DNA of 64,000 nucleotides from Paraburkholderia fungorum. GTDB taxonomy: Bacteria; Pseudomonadota; Gammaproteobacteria; Burkholderiales; Burkholderiaceae. Shown piece by piece: positions 34,914 to 42,800 of this stretch. How positions within the stretch are numbered: the stretch's first letter is position 1; the number at the start of each line of letters is the position of its first letter. The stretch covers positions 124,001 to 188,000 of the forward strand of contig NZ_CADFGE010000008.1 in the NCBI RefSeq assembly GCF_902833645.1, in the 5' to 3' direction. The position numbers and the translations under genes were made by a program. Under the pieces are notes generated by a model. It was not told the origin of the DNA. It ran no database searches and worked only from the letters and a program-made list of their open reading frames with translations.

Positions 34914-36287
34914 TCATCCCGCGACCTGCCTGAAAGGATCGAGACCCAGATCGATCAGGCGCCGTTCGCGCACCACGATTTCCGCATTCGCCGTCATGCC
35001 GTAGCGAAGCGGATAGCGGGTATCGGCGATCTGGTAGTAGTTCTTCTCCAGCGTTACGCGGCCTTCGTATACCGGCTGCTTGTCCTGCGACGAAGGCTTG
35101 GTGGCCGGCGAAATATAGGCAAGCGTGCCGTTGATCAAGCCGTAGCGCTGGTATGGGAAGGCGTTGAACTTCAGCTTCACCGGCTGGCCTTCATGAAGAA
35201 AAGCCCGATCGTGTTCGGCGATTTCGATCTTCAGCACGGGTTTCGCATCCTTCGGCGCGATGCCGCCGAGCGGCGCGTTCGCCTGAATCTTGTCGCCCCG
35301 CTGGGTGGAGGTCACGTCGGTAATGACGCCGGACACCGGCGCGAGGATCAGCAGGAAATTGTCCTTGTCGATATTCTCGAAGCGAATCCGCGCGGCGGCC
35401 TCCGCCGCGAGGCGCGCGCTTTGCAATTGCAGGCGTGCCTTGTCTTCCGCATCCGCGATGTCGCGGACTGCGGAGTCGTACTGAAGTTGCAGGTCGGTGG
35501 TCTGCTGCCCGCTGGTTTCGAGCTGCGCATTGGCCTGCGCGTATTCATGGCTGAGACGAAAATCCAGCTCCGCGAGTTTCGATTGCGCAACGCGGTAGGC
35601 GTTATCCGCTTCCAGCGCGGCGGTCCGTTTCTGCTCTACCTGCAGCTCGGCGATGCCGCCGCCACCCGGCTGGGCGAAAAGTTGCGAATAGCGGTCCAAT
35701 TCCTGACGCGCCGCCTCACGCGTGCGGCGCGCATTGTCGAGCACGCTGCGCGCTTCGTCGAGTTCGGCCTTCTGGCCTTCGGCGAGCTTCGTCGTGCCTT
35801 CGGAAACACGATTTTCGTGCAGATGCGCTTCGACCTCCATCTGCGCTTTCAACGCGGCCGCCTTACGCTCCATTAGCGCCTTCTTCTCAGGGAACTGCTT
35901 CCAGTCACGCTCGGCGTCTTCGAGCTTGAGTTGCGCCTGCAGCGCGTTGCTCGCGGCTTCGATCGCGCCGCGCGCGTTCAGTCGCGCCAGCACGTCGCCC
36001 TTCGATACGGGCTGCCCCTCGGCGATGTACAGGTCGGCAAGCTCACCGTCGATCGGCGCGTAAATGCGGCGCACCTCCGATTCCGGCGACAGCGTGCCTT
36101 GTGCGCTGACGATCACATCCGCGCGCCCGACGAACGACCACAGGAGGCCGGCCACCACCAGCGCGACCATCGCCCAGATCAGCGCGCGAGCGATTCTCAC
36201 CGGCTCCGCGGTCAGAATCGCAATGCCTTCGACGCTGTGGTCCTCCAGCGCCTCCGACAACGGTCTAGGGTGATTGTCGCGTTTCAC
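34914..36287 (-). CDS. HlyD-family membrane fusion protein
   Basis: A 457-aa periplasmic adaptor of type I secretion. It has a cytoplasmic N-terminus and one membrane segment ('ALIWAMVALVVAGLLWSFVG'). A lipoyl half follows ('VIVSAQGTLSPESEVRRIYAPIDGELADLYIAEGQPVSKGDVLARL'), then a long coiled coil (about 115-310), the second lipoyl half ('ILAPVSGVITDVT') and a beta-barrel ('EIAEHDRAFLHEGQPVKLKFNAFPYQRYG'). The GTG at 36287 is chosen because GGAGG lies 8 bases upstream; it overlaps the FHA gene by 23 bp. A TTG five codons earlier lacks a ribosome site. It would connect the transporter with the TolC-like channel. Confidence 0.92.
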   Translation of the reverse strand: MKRDNHPRPLSEALEDHSVEGIAILTAEPVRIARALIWAMVALVVAGLLWSFVGRADVIVSAQGTLSPESEVRRIYAPIDGELADLYIAEGQPVSKGDVLARLNARGAIEAASNALQAQLKLEDAERDWKQFPEKKALMERKAAALKAQMEVEAHLHENRVSEGTTKLAEGQKAELDEARSVLDNARRTREAARQELDRYSQLFAQPGGGGIAELQVEQKRTAALEADNAYRVAQSKLAELDFRLSHEYAQANAQLETSGQQTTDLQLQYDSAVRDIADAEDKARLQLQSARLAAEAAARIRFENIDKDNFLLILAPVSGVITDVTSTQRGDKIQANAPLGGIAPKDAKPVLKIEIAEHDRAFLHEGQPVKLKFNAFPYQRYGLINGTLAYISPATKPSSQDKQPVYEGRVTLEKNYYQIADTRYPLRYGMTANAEIVVRERRLIDLGLDPFRQVAG

Positions 36288-38865
36288 TCTGCTCGCCTCC
36301 AATCAACGCCAGCTTCGCCTTCAACAGCCCAGGGTCAAGCACCATGCGCAACTCGGTCAGCGAGCGGCGCTGCAAATCCGCCTCGGCGTCGATATCCGCC
36401 AGCAGCCTGTCAAAATCGGCGGAGTGATCCGCCTTCAGTTGCGTATAGATGCGCATACCCTGCTGCGCCGCCGCCTGTGCATCGGAAAGCAGACGCGCCG
36501 CGCTACGAAAGCCGGGCGAGATCCCCGCTTCGAGCCGTTGCGTACCGCCGATCGGGCCATTCGCCCGATACTGTTTCCAGAGGCTCTGCCCGCGCAGCAA
36601 CAGGTCTTGCGCGCGCGCCAGCGCTTTGTCGTGCAAAGCGGCCACGTCTTTCTGGATCGATTGCACGAACCACGCATCCGCTGTCGGATCGAGACTGGCG
36701 TAGAACGACAGCAGGCGTTGCTCGTAGTCCTTGCTGCCACGGATCTTCTGCAAGTCGGCGAATTGATCGAGCAACGCTTTCTTATGCATCAGTTCCGCGG
36801 CGATCACGTCCGACCACGGCCCGGCCGGCATGGCCTGCAAGTCGCTTAAGGCCTGCTGGGTATCACCGCGCTGCCACGCTGCGCTCGCCGCATCGTGACG
36901 CTGGATGATGTCCGGCGACGGCAGGCGGCTCGCGGCCAGTTGCTGGAACTGCGCCTGAAATGGCGGCGTGCTGAAACGCACCGTTCTCAGCAATGTGAGC
37001 AAGGACGTCAATTGCCGGCTGAGCGCGGCGTTCAACACCTCGGTATAGCCCCGCAAATCTTCCCGTACTCGGTCGAGGCCGAGCAGTCGCGGATAGCGCT
37101 GCGCATAATCGTCGAGGACGGCAGGCAGCGCGTCGGGTTTGTCGCGCGCCAGCTCGGTGCGAATGGTGCCGTTCAGGCGGTCGATGGCGGCGATGTACAC
37201 CGAGTCGTCGCTTTCCAGTTTGCGCAGATGGCTCAGCGCCTGCGCGTACGGCTCCGCAAACACGGGCACATAGGAGGCAATGCGGTCGAGCGCGCGCTGA
37301 TGGCCCTTCGCGTCGTCTTCCCAGCGTTGCAGCAGGCCCTTGATGGTGCTCTCGTCCGCGTACATGCGGATTGGCGCCTCCACACCGCCGCGCCCCGTGA
37401 CGAAGCGCTCCAGGTCGCCCACCCATTGCAATTCACCGACCAGAGACGCAGCGTCCGCATTGTTCGTACTCAACGAACGCATATCCTTGAGCAACGCGTC
37501 GGCCTGGTCGAACTGCGCCTTTTGCAACGCGTTCAACCAACCGGGGAGTTTTGCCTTCAGAAGCGCTTCGCTCGCTAACGCGCCGATCTTCGTGTCGTCG
37601 GGGTGGTGGGCCAGGTAGTCGTTTGCCACCGTCACCGCGCCGCTGTAATCGCCGCTCGCCAGCAAATTTCGCAGGTCGCGCTCCGATGAACCTCGCATGT
37701 ATAGGGTCAGCGCGACAGCCAGCAGAACGGCAAGGGCGACGCAGCTTCCCCACACGGCGCGACGCTCGATCGTACGCTCACCGCCTGCAAAGGCATTTCG
37801 GAGTTCGCCCGCGAGCAGCCGCCAACGTTGCGGGCGGCGTTTGGCTACATGTGGACCATGTGAGCCGTTCGAGCCCTGCTTGCCGTTGGTTCCGCCGGTA
37901 CCGCCAGTGCCGCTTGCACCGTTTTCACCGCCAGTGTGCGTATCACGCTTCGCGTGTGTGGCGGCAGCGTGAGCCTGCTCGTTGACTTCATCTTCCCGCT
38001 GTAGCCCCGGGTCGACGCAAAAGATATCGAGGAACGAATGCGCGGCGCCGACGAAGGTGGTCTTGTCGGCATCGGCTGCTTCGCCGGCTGCTGCGTTGAG
38101 GGATAGCTGGGTCACGGTCGGCTCGACGTCCGAGGGTTGTTTCAGTGTCACCCTGTAGACGAAGTGATCGCCGCCAAATGCAAGGACGTCTCCCTCCGCA
38201 AGCGGCACGGCTGCTTCGTCAAGCCGCTTTCCGCCGACGAATGTGCCGTTGGTGCTGCCGAGATCTTCCAGGTAGAGTTCGCCACTCTTCAGAAAGACAT
38301 GCGCATGACGCCGCGAAATGTAGTTGACCTGGTGTGGATAGCGATCCTTGTAGCGCGCGAAAACCTCGTCTGTCTTGCTGATGAGAAATGGAAACGCCTG
38401 CACGTCGATTGGCAGAAGCCCAAGGTCGTCGCGCTGCGGCACCAGCAGCAGGCCAGGCACCGGCGCCGCCGTCGCGGCGGCGACAATCCGCGCGCGCGGT
38501 TCGATACCCACCCGATAGCACAGCTCGCCGCCGAAGCACAGTTCGTCGCCGGCGCGCACCCGCGCTGGCGCTTGCCGCACCGCAACGCCGTTGAGCGTCG
38601 TGCCATTCTTGCTGCCAAGGTCGGCGACATAGACAGCGCCGTGCTCCGTGAAAATCCGCGCATGGCGGCGTGACAGGCGGGCAATCCGGTCGGCCGGGTA
38701 ATCGCTAAACGGCGGGTCGCTTCGGCCGATCGCAAACAGGCTGTCGACGATCCGGATCGCGTCGAGTGCGGGACGCTGCGCGGACGCAACCGGCGACAGC
38801 ACCACGTCGAACGTGGCGTCCAATGTCGCGCGCATCTCAGCTATCGGGGTTTCGCCGGCCGTCAT
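36265..38865 (-). CDS. double-FHA membrane protein with large periplasmic region
   Basis: An 866-aa protein. Two FHA domains come first. The first (about 45-125) has 'FAIGRSDPPF', 'LSRRHARIF' and 'DLGSKNGTTLNG'. The second (about 160-255) has 'ISRRHAHVF' and 'DLGSTNGTFVGG'. The phosphothreonine-contacting Arg/Ser/Asn residues are present in the second, and in the first Arg-Ser-His are kept. A Gly/Asn linker precedes one membrane segment ('SCVALAVLLAVALTLYMRG', about 375). The remaining 470 residues are mostly helical, without a recognised family. It probably docks phosphorylated partners of the Ser/Thr kinase at the membrane and links them to the exporter. It is the first gene of the exporter operon, behind a good sigma-70-type promoter. 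Confidence 0.88.
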   Translation of the reverse strand: MTAGETPIAEMRATLDATFDVVLSPVASAQRPALDAIRIVDSLFAIGRSDPPFSDYPADRIARLSRRHARIFTEHGAVYVADLGSKNGTTLNGVAVRQAPARVRAGDELCFGGELCYRVGIEPRARIVAAATAAPVPGLLLVPQRDDLGLLPIDVQAFPFLISKTDEVFARYKDRYPHQVNYISRRHAHVFLKSGELYLEDLGSTNGTFVGGKRLDEAAVPLAEGDVLAFGGDHFVYRVTLKQPSDVEPTVTQLSLNAAAGEAADADKTTFVGAAHSFLDIFCVDPGLQREDEVNEQAHAAATHAKRDTHTGGENGASGTGGTGGTNGKQGSNGSHGPHVAKRRPQRWRLLAGELRNAFAGGERTIERRAVWGSCVALAVLLAVALTLYMRGSSERDLRNLLASGDYSGAVTVANDYLAHHPDDTKIGALASEALLKAKLPGWLNALQKAQFDQADALLKDMRSLSTNNADAASLVGELQWVGDLERFVTGRGGVEAPIRMYADESTIKGLLQRWEDDAKGHQRALDRIASYVPVFAEPYAQALSHLRKLESDDSVYIAAIDRLNGTIRTELARDKPDALPAVLDDYAQRYPRLLGLDRVREDLRGYTEVLNAALSRQLTSLLTLLRTVRFSTPPFQAQFQQLAASRLPSPDIIQRHDAASAAWQRGDTQQALSDLQAMPAGPWSDVIAAELMHKKALLDQFADLQKIRGSKDYEQRLLSFYASLDPTADAWFVQSIQKDVAALHDKALARAQDLLLRGQSLWKQYRANGPIGGTQRLEAGISPGFRSAARLLSDAQAAAQQGMRIYTQLKADHSADFDRLLADIDAEADLQRRSLTELRMVLDPGLLKAKLALIGGEQSETRQSP

Positions 38866-38982
38866 TTTATCTGGATCACTAATCGTTTACCCGCTGCGTC
38901 GAAAGCACAGGAGGAACGGAAGGAAGAACTACGGCGAATACTGGATTTTCTGGCGAGCCACGCAGAGTCCGGCTCCTTACAA

Positions 38983-39010
38983 ATTTTAAGTCACACATGG
39001 CAAGTGTCAA
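38983..39010 (-). promoter_or_regulatory. sigma-70 promoter of the FHA-exporter-activator operon
   Basis: On the minus strand TTGACA (39010-39005), 16-bp spacer, TAAAAT (38988-38983). The predicted start is about 110 bp before the FHA start codon. The -35 is perfect and the -10 matches 5 of 6. It implies housekeeping expression of exporter and activator, in contrast to the RpoN-type promoters of the peptide genes. Confidence 0.65.
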
Positions 39011-39091
39011 TTTCCACATCGTCGGTTGTATAAGCCATTCACGAGTCATATGCAGTCGAAATACGCCACACGCACCCTGTCACCGATTAGC

Positions 39092-40576
39092 TCAGTGCTC
39101 CTTTACTTCGGCTTGTACATCCACGCTCGGCCAGCCACCGCCCAGTGCCTTATAGAGCAGCACCGTGTCGGACAGAATCAACTGGTGGTTGGCGAGCAGT
39201 TCCTGCTGTGCTTCCAGCAAGGTCCGTTCAGTTTCGAAAACTTCCAGCTGCGACACCACGCCGAGGCGCAACTGCGACTGAATCTGGTCGGCAACGATCT
39301 GCAGACGCGATACTTCCTGCTGCAATTCCACACGCTGCGCCTTATGCGAGTTCAGATTGACCAACGCGTTTTCTACTTCCTCGAACGCCCCCATAACGGC
39401 GACGCGGTACTGCTGTTCGGCAACCGTGGATTGCGCCTGCGTGACTTTCACATGAGCCCGCACACCGGGATCGAGAAGCGGAATATTGATGCTGGGCATT
39501 AATCCGTACGTGAACGACTTCAGCAGATCAGTCAGTGCGAAGCTTGCGGTGCCGCCGTGGCCGGTGAGGTTGATGGTGGGCAGTTGCGCGAGCTTGGCCT
39601 CGCCGACCAGGTTATAGGCTTCCAGTACCCTGAACTCAGCGGCCACGACGTCGGGACGCCGCGCCAGAAGTTGAGCAGGTAAGCCCTCCGGCACCACCGG
39701 CAATTGCACGCGCTGTTGCAAATGCCCCTTCGGCAACTGGAACTCGCCCGCCGGCACGCCGAGCAGCGTGCACAGCGCGTTGTTCGCGACATCGCGCGAG
39801 CGGTGCAATTCGAGCAACTGATTCGTCAGGCGGTTGATTTCGGCCTGCTGGCGCAGCACCTGCGTCTGCGGTATAAGGCCGTTGCGGCGCTGGCCTTCGT
39901 AGATCGTGAGAATCTGCCGGTTCGTGACGAGCGTTTGTTGCTGCTGCTCGATCTGATCATCGAACTGCAGGATCTGAAAATAGGTGCTCGATACGTTCGC
40001 CACCAGTTCCAGATAACCGGCGCGCCAATCCGCTTCGCTTGCGTGAAATTCGGCCTTCTGGGCCTGCACGCCCTTCTCCACCTTGCCCCAGATGTCGATG
40101 TCCCAACTCACCTGGGTGGCGACGTTGTACTGCTTGGCAAACGTCTGTCTCGTACTCTTTTCGAAATCGGCGCCGCCGCCAAGATCCATGGTCGGCAGCG
40201 CACCGGCCTTAGCCTCGCCGATCTGCGTGCTGGCCACGTCAATGCGCGCGGCCAGCACCTTGATATCGAAGTTACCTGAAATGGCCTTCGCGACCAGCGT
40301 GTCCAGATACGGATCGTGGAAGCCTTTCCACCAGTCCGGTTCGATCGTCGCGGCCGCCGACACCGGCGCGCCTTTCTGATCCGACCACGATCCCTTGGCG
40401 GGCGTATCGGGCCGCTTGTAGTCGGGCATGCTGACATCGACACATGCGCCTAGCGACAGCGCGCAGACCACTGCCGCACCGAGTCCGCGCAGCGCCGCAA
40501 TCCGGCGGCTCGCACCGCGCCGCGCCGGCGCATTGCTGGCGCGCTGAAGAACCATGGAATCGGACAACGCAGACAC
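39092..40576 (-). CDS. TolC/NodT-type outer membrane factor (lipoprotein)
   Basis: A 494-aa outer membrane efflux channel of the NodT/OprM lipoprotein branch. The signal sequence ends in the lipobox 'SLGAC', followed by 'VDVSMPDYKRPDTP'. Two tandem OEP repeats carry the usual motifs ('DIKVLAARIDVASTQIGEAKAGALPTMDLGGGADF', 'LLARRPDVVAAEFRVLEAYNLVGEAKLAQLPTINLTG'). The GTG at 40576 is chosen because GGAG stands 6 bases before it; an upstream GTG would add 6 residues. NodT channels usually serve RND or MFS pumps. Here it is located between the FHA gene and peptide gene 2, so it is the likely exit duct of the peptide exporter. It ends 226 bp before the FHA start. Confidence 0.9.
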   Translation of the reverse strand: MSALSDSMVLQRASNAPARRGASRRIAALRGLGAAVVCALSLGACVDVSMPDYKRPDTPAKGSWSDQKGAPVSAAATIEPDWWKGFHDPYLDTLVAKAISGNFDIKVLAARIDVASTQIGEAKAGALPTMDLGGGADFEKSTRQTFAKQYNVATQVSWDIDIWGKVEKGVQAQKAEFHASEADWRAGYLELVANVSSTYFQILQFDDQIEQQQQTLVTNRQILTIYEGQRRNGLIPQTQVLRQQAEINRLTNQLLELHRSRDVANNALCTLLGVPAGEFQLPKGHLQQRVQLPVVPEGLPAQLLARRPDVVAAEFRVLEAYNLVGEAKLAQLPTINLTGHGGTASFALTDLLKSFTYGLMPSINIPLLDPGVRAHVKVTQAQSTVAEQQYRVAVMGAFEEVENALVNLNSHKAQRVELQQEVSRLQIVADQIQSQLRLGVVSQLEVFETERTLLEAQQELLANHQLILSDTVLLYKALGGGWPSVDVQAEVKEH

Positions 40577-40762
40577 GATTTTCTCCGATGACACCTGCTA
40601 CGCCGCACGAGAAGAACGCGCTGTTTAAGTAAAGCATGTGCTGCCCGTCTTCACCATCGAAGCGGTACAGGAGGGTCGGCGCGGGGATTGAGCGGTAACG
40701 CGTGGGTCGTGTGAAAAGAACGATTGGACGCAGAACTTTTTGACTCGTTGAGCTTGCGTATT

Positions 40763-40788
40763 CCGCGGAGACCCGAGGGCCTCCGCGG
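40763..40788 (-). terminator. stem-loop downstream of peptide gene 2
   Basis: CCGCGGAG and CTCCGCGG flank a 10-nt loop containing a further CCC/GGG pairing. No T-run follows on the minus strand. It may terminate or protect the short peptide mRNA. Confidence 0.45.
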
Positions 40789-40801
40789 TCGGCTGCGCGG
40801 T

Positions 40802-41104
40802 TTAGTGCACGTTGATGTTGTTGCTCGAGCTCACATGCGGATCGATCGTGGTCGTTACGCCGGCAACGAACGCTGCATTGTTGCCGTTGGCATTCTGAAT
40901 GTTCATCGTCGTGCTGATCAGTTGAGTGGCATCGACGGCCTTGCTGTAGTTAGGCGCATACACGGGCGAGAAGTTGAGAAACGAGGACGACGGATAGCCG
41001 TAGCCAAGGCCAAGGCCAAGGCCAAGGCCGCCACGCACGGTGCGCATGGTTTTGCTGTCGAGTTGAGCGGTAATGGACAGGTCTTTGATCATCAGCGTGT
41101 TCAT
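40802..41104 (-). CDS. double-glycine leader peptide 2
   Basis: A 100-aa precursor with leader 'MNTLMIKDLSITAQLDSK' plus 'TMRTVRGG', 23 of 26 residues identical to peptide 3. The cut site is followed by a Leu-Gly run and 'YGYPSSS'. The core then shares much of its sequence with peptide 3 ('SPVYAPNYSKAVDATQ', 'MNIQNANGNN', 'SSNNINV'). It has no cysteine, unlike peptide 3. AGGAGATTTACC precedes the ATG, identical to peptide 3. Upstream lie a sigma-54 promoter, a conserved stem-loop and an inverted repeat, also shared with peptide 3. This points to a duplication kept under the same control. Confidence 0.8.
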   Translation of the reverse strand: MNTLMIKDLSITAQLDSKTMRTVRGGLGLGLGLGYGYPSSSFLNFSPVYAPNYSKAVDATQLISTTMNIQNANGNNAAFVAGVTTTIDPHVSSSNNINVH

Positions 41105-41148
41105 GGTAAATCTCCTGGAAGGGAAACAGCACAGTCTTGCGGTTGGGT

Positions 41149-41169
41149 TCGAGCATCTTGTCTGCTCGA
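41149..41169 (-). promoter_or_regulatory. 5' stem-loop of the peptide 2 transcript
   Basis: TCGAGCA, 7-nt loop, TGCTCGA, located right at the predicted transcript start of peptide gene 2. The same stem and loop sequence occurs at 47358-47378 before peptide gene 3. It probably stabilises the mRNA 5' end or is bound by a regulator. Confidence 0.55.
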
Positions 41170-41180
41170 GTGTCACTAAC

Positions 41181-41195
41181 GCATGGGCTGTGCCA
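41181..41195 (-). promoter_or_regulatory. sigma-54 promoter of peptide gene 2
   Basis: On the minus strand TGGCACA, GCCC, ATGC, with -24 GG and -12 GC spaced by 10 bases. The start codon is 77 bp after the -12 element, nearly the same as for peptide gene 3. Confidence 0.75.
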
Positions 41196-41315
41196 GTTTT
41201 GATTTCCGATCCTAAGAAAGATCGCGAACGACCGTGGATAAAGGCGTTTGCAGATGCTGTACTTCCAGAGCCGATACGACTGCAAGGATACGACGGAGTG
41301 AGACTGGTGGATCGC

Positions 41316-41344
41316 AGCCAACAAGCCGCGCGATTGTGTTGGCT
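41316..41344. promoter_or_regulatory. activator-site candidate (inverted repeat) of peptide gene 2
   Basis: AGCCAACA, 13-nt spacer, TGTTGGCT, a perfect 8-bp inverted repeat about 120 bp upstream of the -24 element. The same CCAACA-N13-TGTTGG arrangement, with a similar spacer centre, is at 47185 at the same distance from the promoter of peptide gene 3. This is typical for an enhancer-binding protein site. Confidence 0.7.
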
Positions 41345-41398
41345 GCGACGTGACATTGAAACGAGCAAGCCGTGTCAGGTCGATATCCGCATAGGCGG

Positions 41399-41842
41399 CT
41401 AGCGCGCAATGACGGTGATCTTCTTCGAATACACGGGCGGATTGTGGGGCACGTGCATGTCGTCGCCCATCAACAGTTGCAACGTATGCTTGCCCGGCGG
41501 AAGCTGAATCATCGTTTCCGTTTCGCCCGCGCCGAAATGCAGATGATTGCGGTCATTCGGGATTTCCTGATCCATCGGCGGCAGGTCGGTGTCGATCAGC
41601 AGATGGTGGTGTCCCGTGTTTGGATACTTGACGCCTTTCGGCGCCACGCCCATATAGCGCAGACCGAACCAGACCCGGAACGGCTTATTGGCGGGCACGA
41701 CCTGTCCATCGTTCGGATAGCCGATATAGGCGTGCGCGCCGGCCGGCGACGGAGTCGTACCGGCCACGGCGAGACGCGGCGATGCCAGTGATGTCAATGC
41801 CGCAAATGCGAGCAGCGCCGCAAGCGCGATGATCCTGTCCAT
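41399..41842 (-). CDS. DUF4399 exported protein (copy 2)
   Basis: A 147-aa periplasmic protein: signal peptide 'LAALLAFAALTSLASPRLAVAG', then the DUF4399 core 'VRNxxV'-type strand region, 'NTGHHHLLIDTDLPPMDQ', 'NDRNHLHFGAGETET', 'PPGKHTLQLLMGDDMHVPH' and 'VYSKKITV'. The dense histidines suggest metal binding, but this is not established for the family. It is similar over its length to the next gene upstream, from which it is separated by 46 bp. GGAG precedes the ATG at 41842. It lies 294 bp upstream of peptide gene 2 on the same strand; a role in the system is only positional. Confidence 0.8.
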   Translation of the reverse strand: MDRIIALAALLAFAALTSLASPRLAVAGTTPSPAGAHAYIGYPNDGQVVPANKPFRVWFGLRYMGVAPKGVKYPNTGHHHLLIDTDLPPMDQEIPNDRNHLHFGAGETETMIQLPPGKHTLQLLMGDDMHVPHNPPVYSKKITVIAR

Positions 41843-41888
41843 GTTGATTTCTCCGTCCTGACGAGCCCGCCTGAAATGAACGGGACAG

Positions 41889-42392
41889 CTAGTCTTTTTG
41901 TACGGTGATGGTGATCTTCTTCGAATACACGGGGGGCACGTGCGGAACGTGATTATGGTCACCAAGAATGAGTTGCAGCGTGTGCTTGCCAGGCGGCAGT
42001 TCGATGCGCGCATCCGTCTCACCCGCACCGAAGTGCAGGTGATTTCGATCAGACGGAATTTCCTGGTCGAGCGCCGGCAGGTCGGTATCGATCAGCAGAT
42101 GGTGGTGCCCCGTATTCGGAACCGCCACGCCCTTTGGGCACACGCCCATGTTGCGCAGTCCCATGCGGACCCACAGTTTGCCGCCGTGAATTACCGCACC
42201 ATCTGATGGCCAGATGATGTATTCCTCGGCGCCCGGGGGCGAAGGGGTTTGTTCGGCACGTGCTGAGTCGGACAGCGACGCCGTACCGAGCAGGAGAATG
42301 ACGGTGGCGAACCAGGCCGTGCAGAGAGCCGCAAGCGTTGTCTTCGTTCTGCGACGTATATCGAGTACGCCGGATGTGAGGGTTCTTCGCAT
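41889..42392 (-). CDS. DUF4399 exported protein (copy 1)
   Basis: A 167-aa exported protein with signal segment 'TLAALCTAWFATVILLLGTASLSDSARAE' and a DUF4399 core closely matching the downstream copy ('NTGHHHLLIDTDLPALDQ', 'DRNHLHFGAGETDA', 'PPGKHTLQLILGD', 'PPVYSKKITITV'). A Cys in 'MGVCPKG' is not shared with copy 2 ('MGVAPKG'). The ATG at 42392 is preceded by GGGAGAG. A tandem duplication within one operon is evident. It is divergent from the caspase-like/FGE-like gene. Function unknown. Confidence 0.8.
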   Translation of the reverse strand: MRRTLTSGVLDIRRRTKTTLAALCTAWFATVILLLGTASLSDSARAEQTPSPPGAEEYIIWPSDGAVIHGGKLWVRMGLRNMGVCPKGVAVPNTGHHHLLIDTDLPALDQEIPSDRNHLHFGAGETDARIELPPGKHTLQLILGDHNHVPHVPPVYSKKITITVQKD

Positions 42393-42800
42393 TGCGCACT
42401 CTCCCGAAGAATGGTCCTGGCTGCTCCACTGCGGCCGGTTGCGGCCAGACGCTCCGAGCGGACGTCGCGGACACTGGCGTACTTCCACGTGGATTCACGT
42501 CGCGGGTTCACGTCATTCGTGGATGAGCGGCAGCACTAATAAAACGGACGTACTGCGCTACTTTGTGAATTAGCTTAGGACGTAACTTGCCAAAAAGATA
42601 CGCCACGCTCGTTAACCGAATAACGCATTGAAGGCGTGCGGACCATTGTGACGCGCAAACCGCGTGCTATCGTTATTCATAGGTTGCCGATGGATTGCCG
42701 ATCGCAGTGCCGATGCTGCGCCCAATCCACTCCAAAGGCTGCTGCGAGCTTCGCGGTCGTCGAATACCTATGTTCTGTCCGGAACAAACAGGATATGAAT
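42393..42800. other. divergent promoter region, DUF4399 pair / caspase-like gene
   Basis: 408 bp without a convincing gene. The frame of the caspase-like gene stays open back to 42636, but that extension lacks a ribosome site and would bury the signal peptide. No -24/-12 element with correct spacing was found on either strand, and no CCAACA-N13-TGTTGG repeat. Confidence 0.5.
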
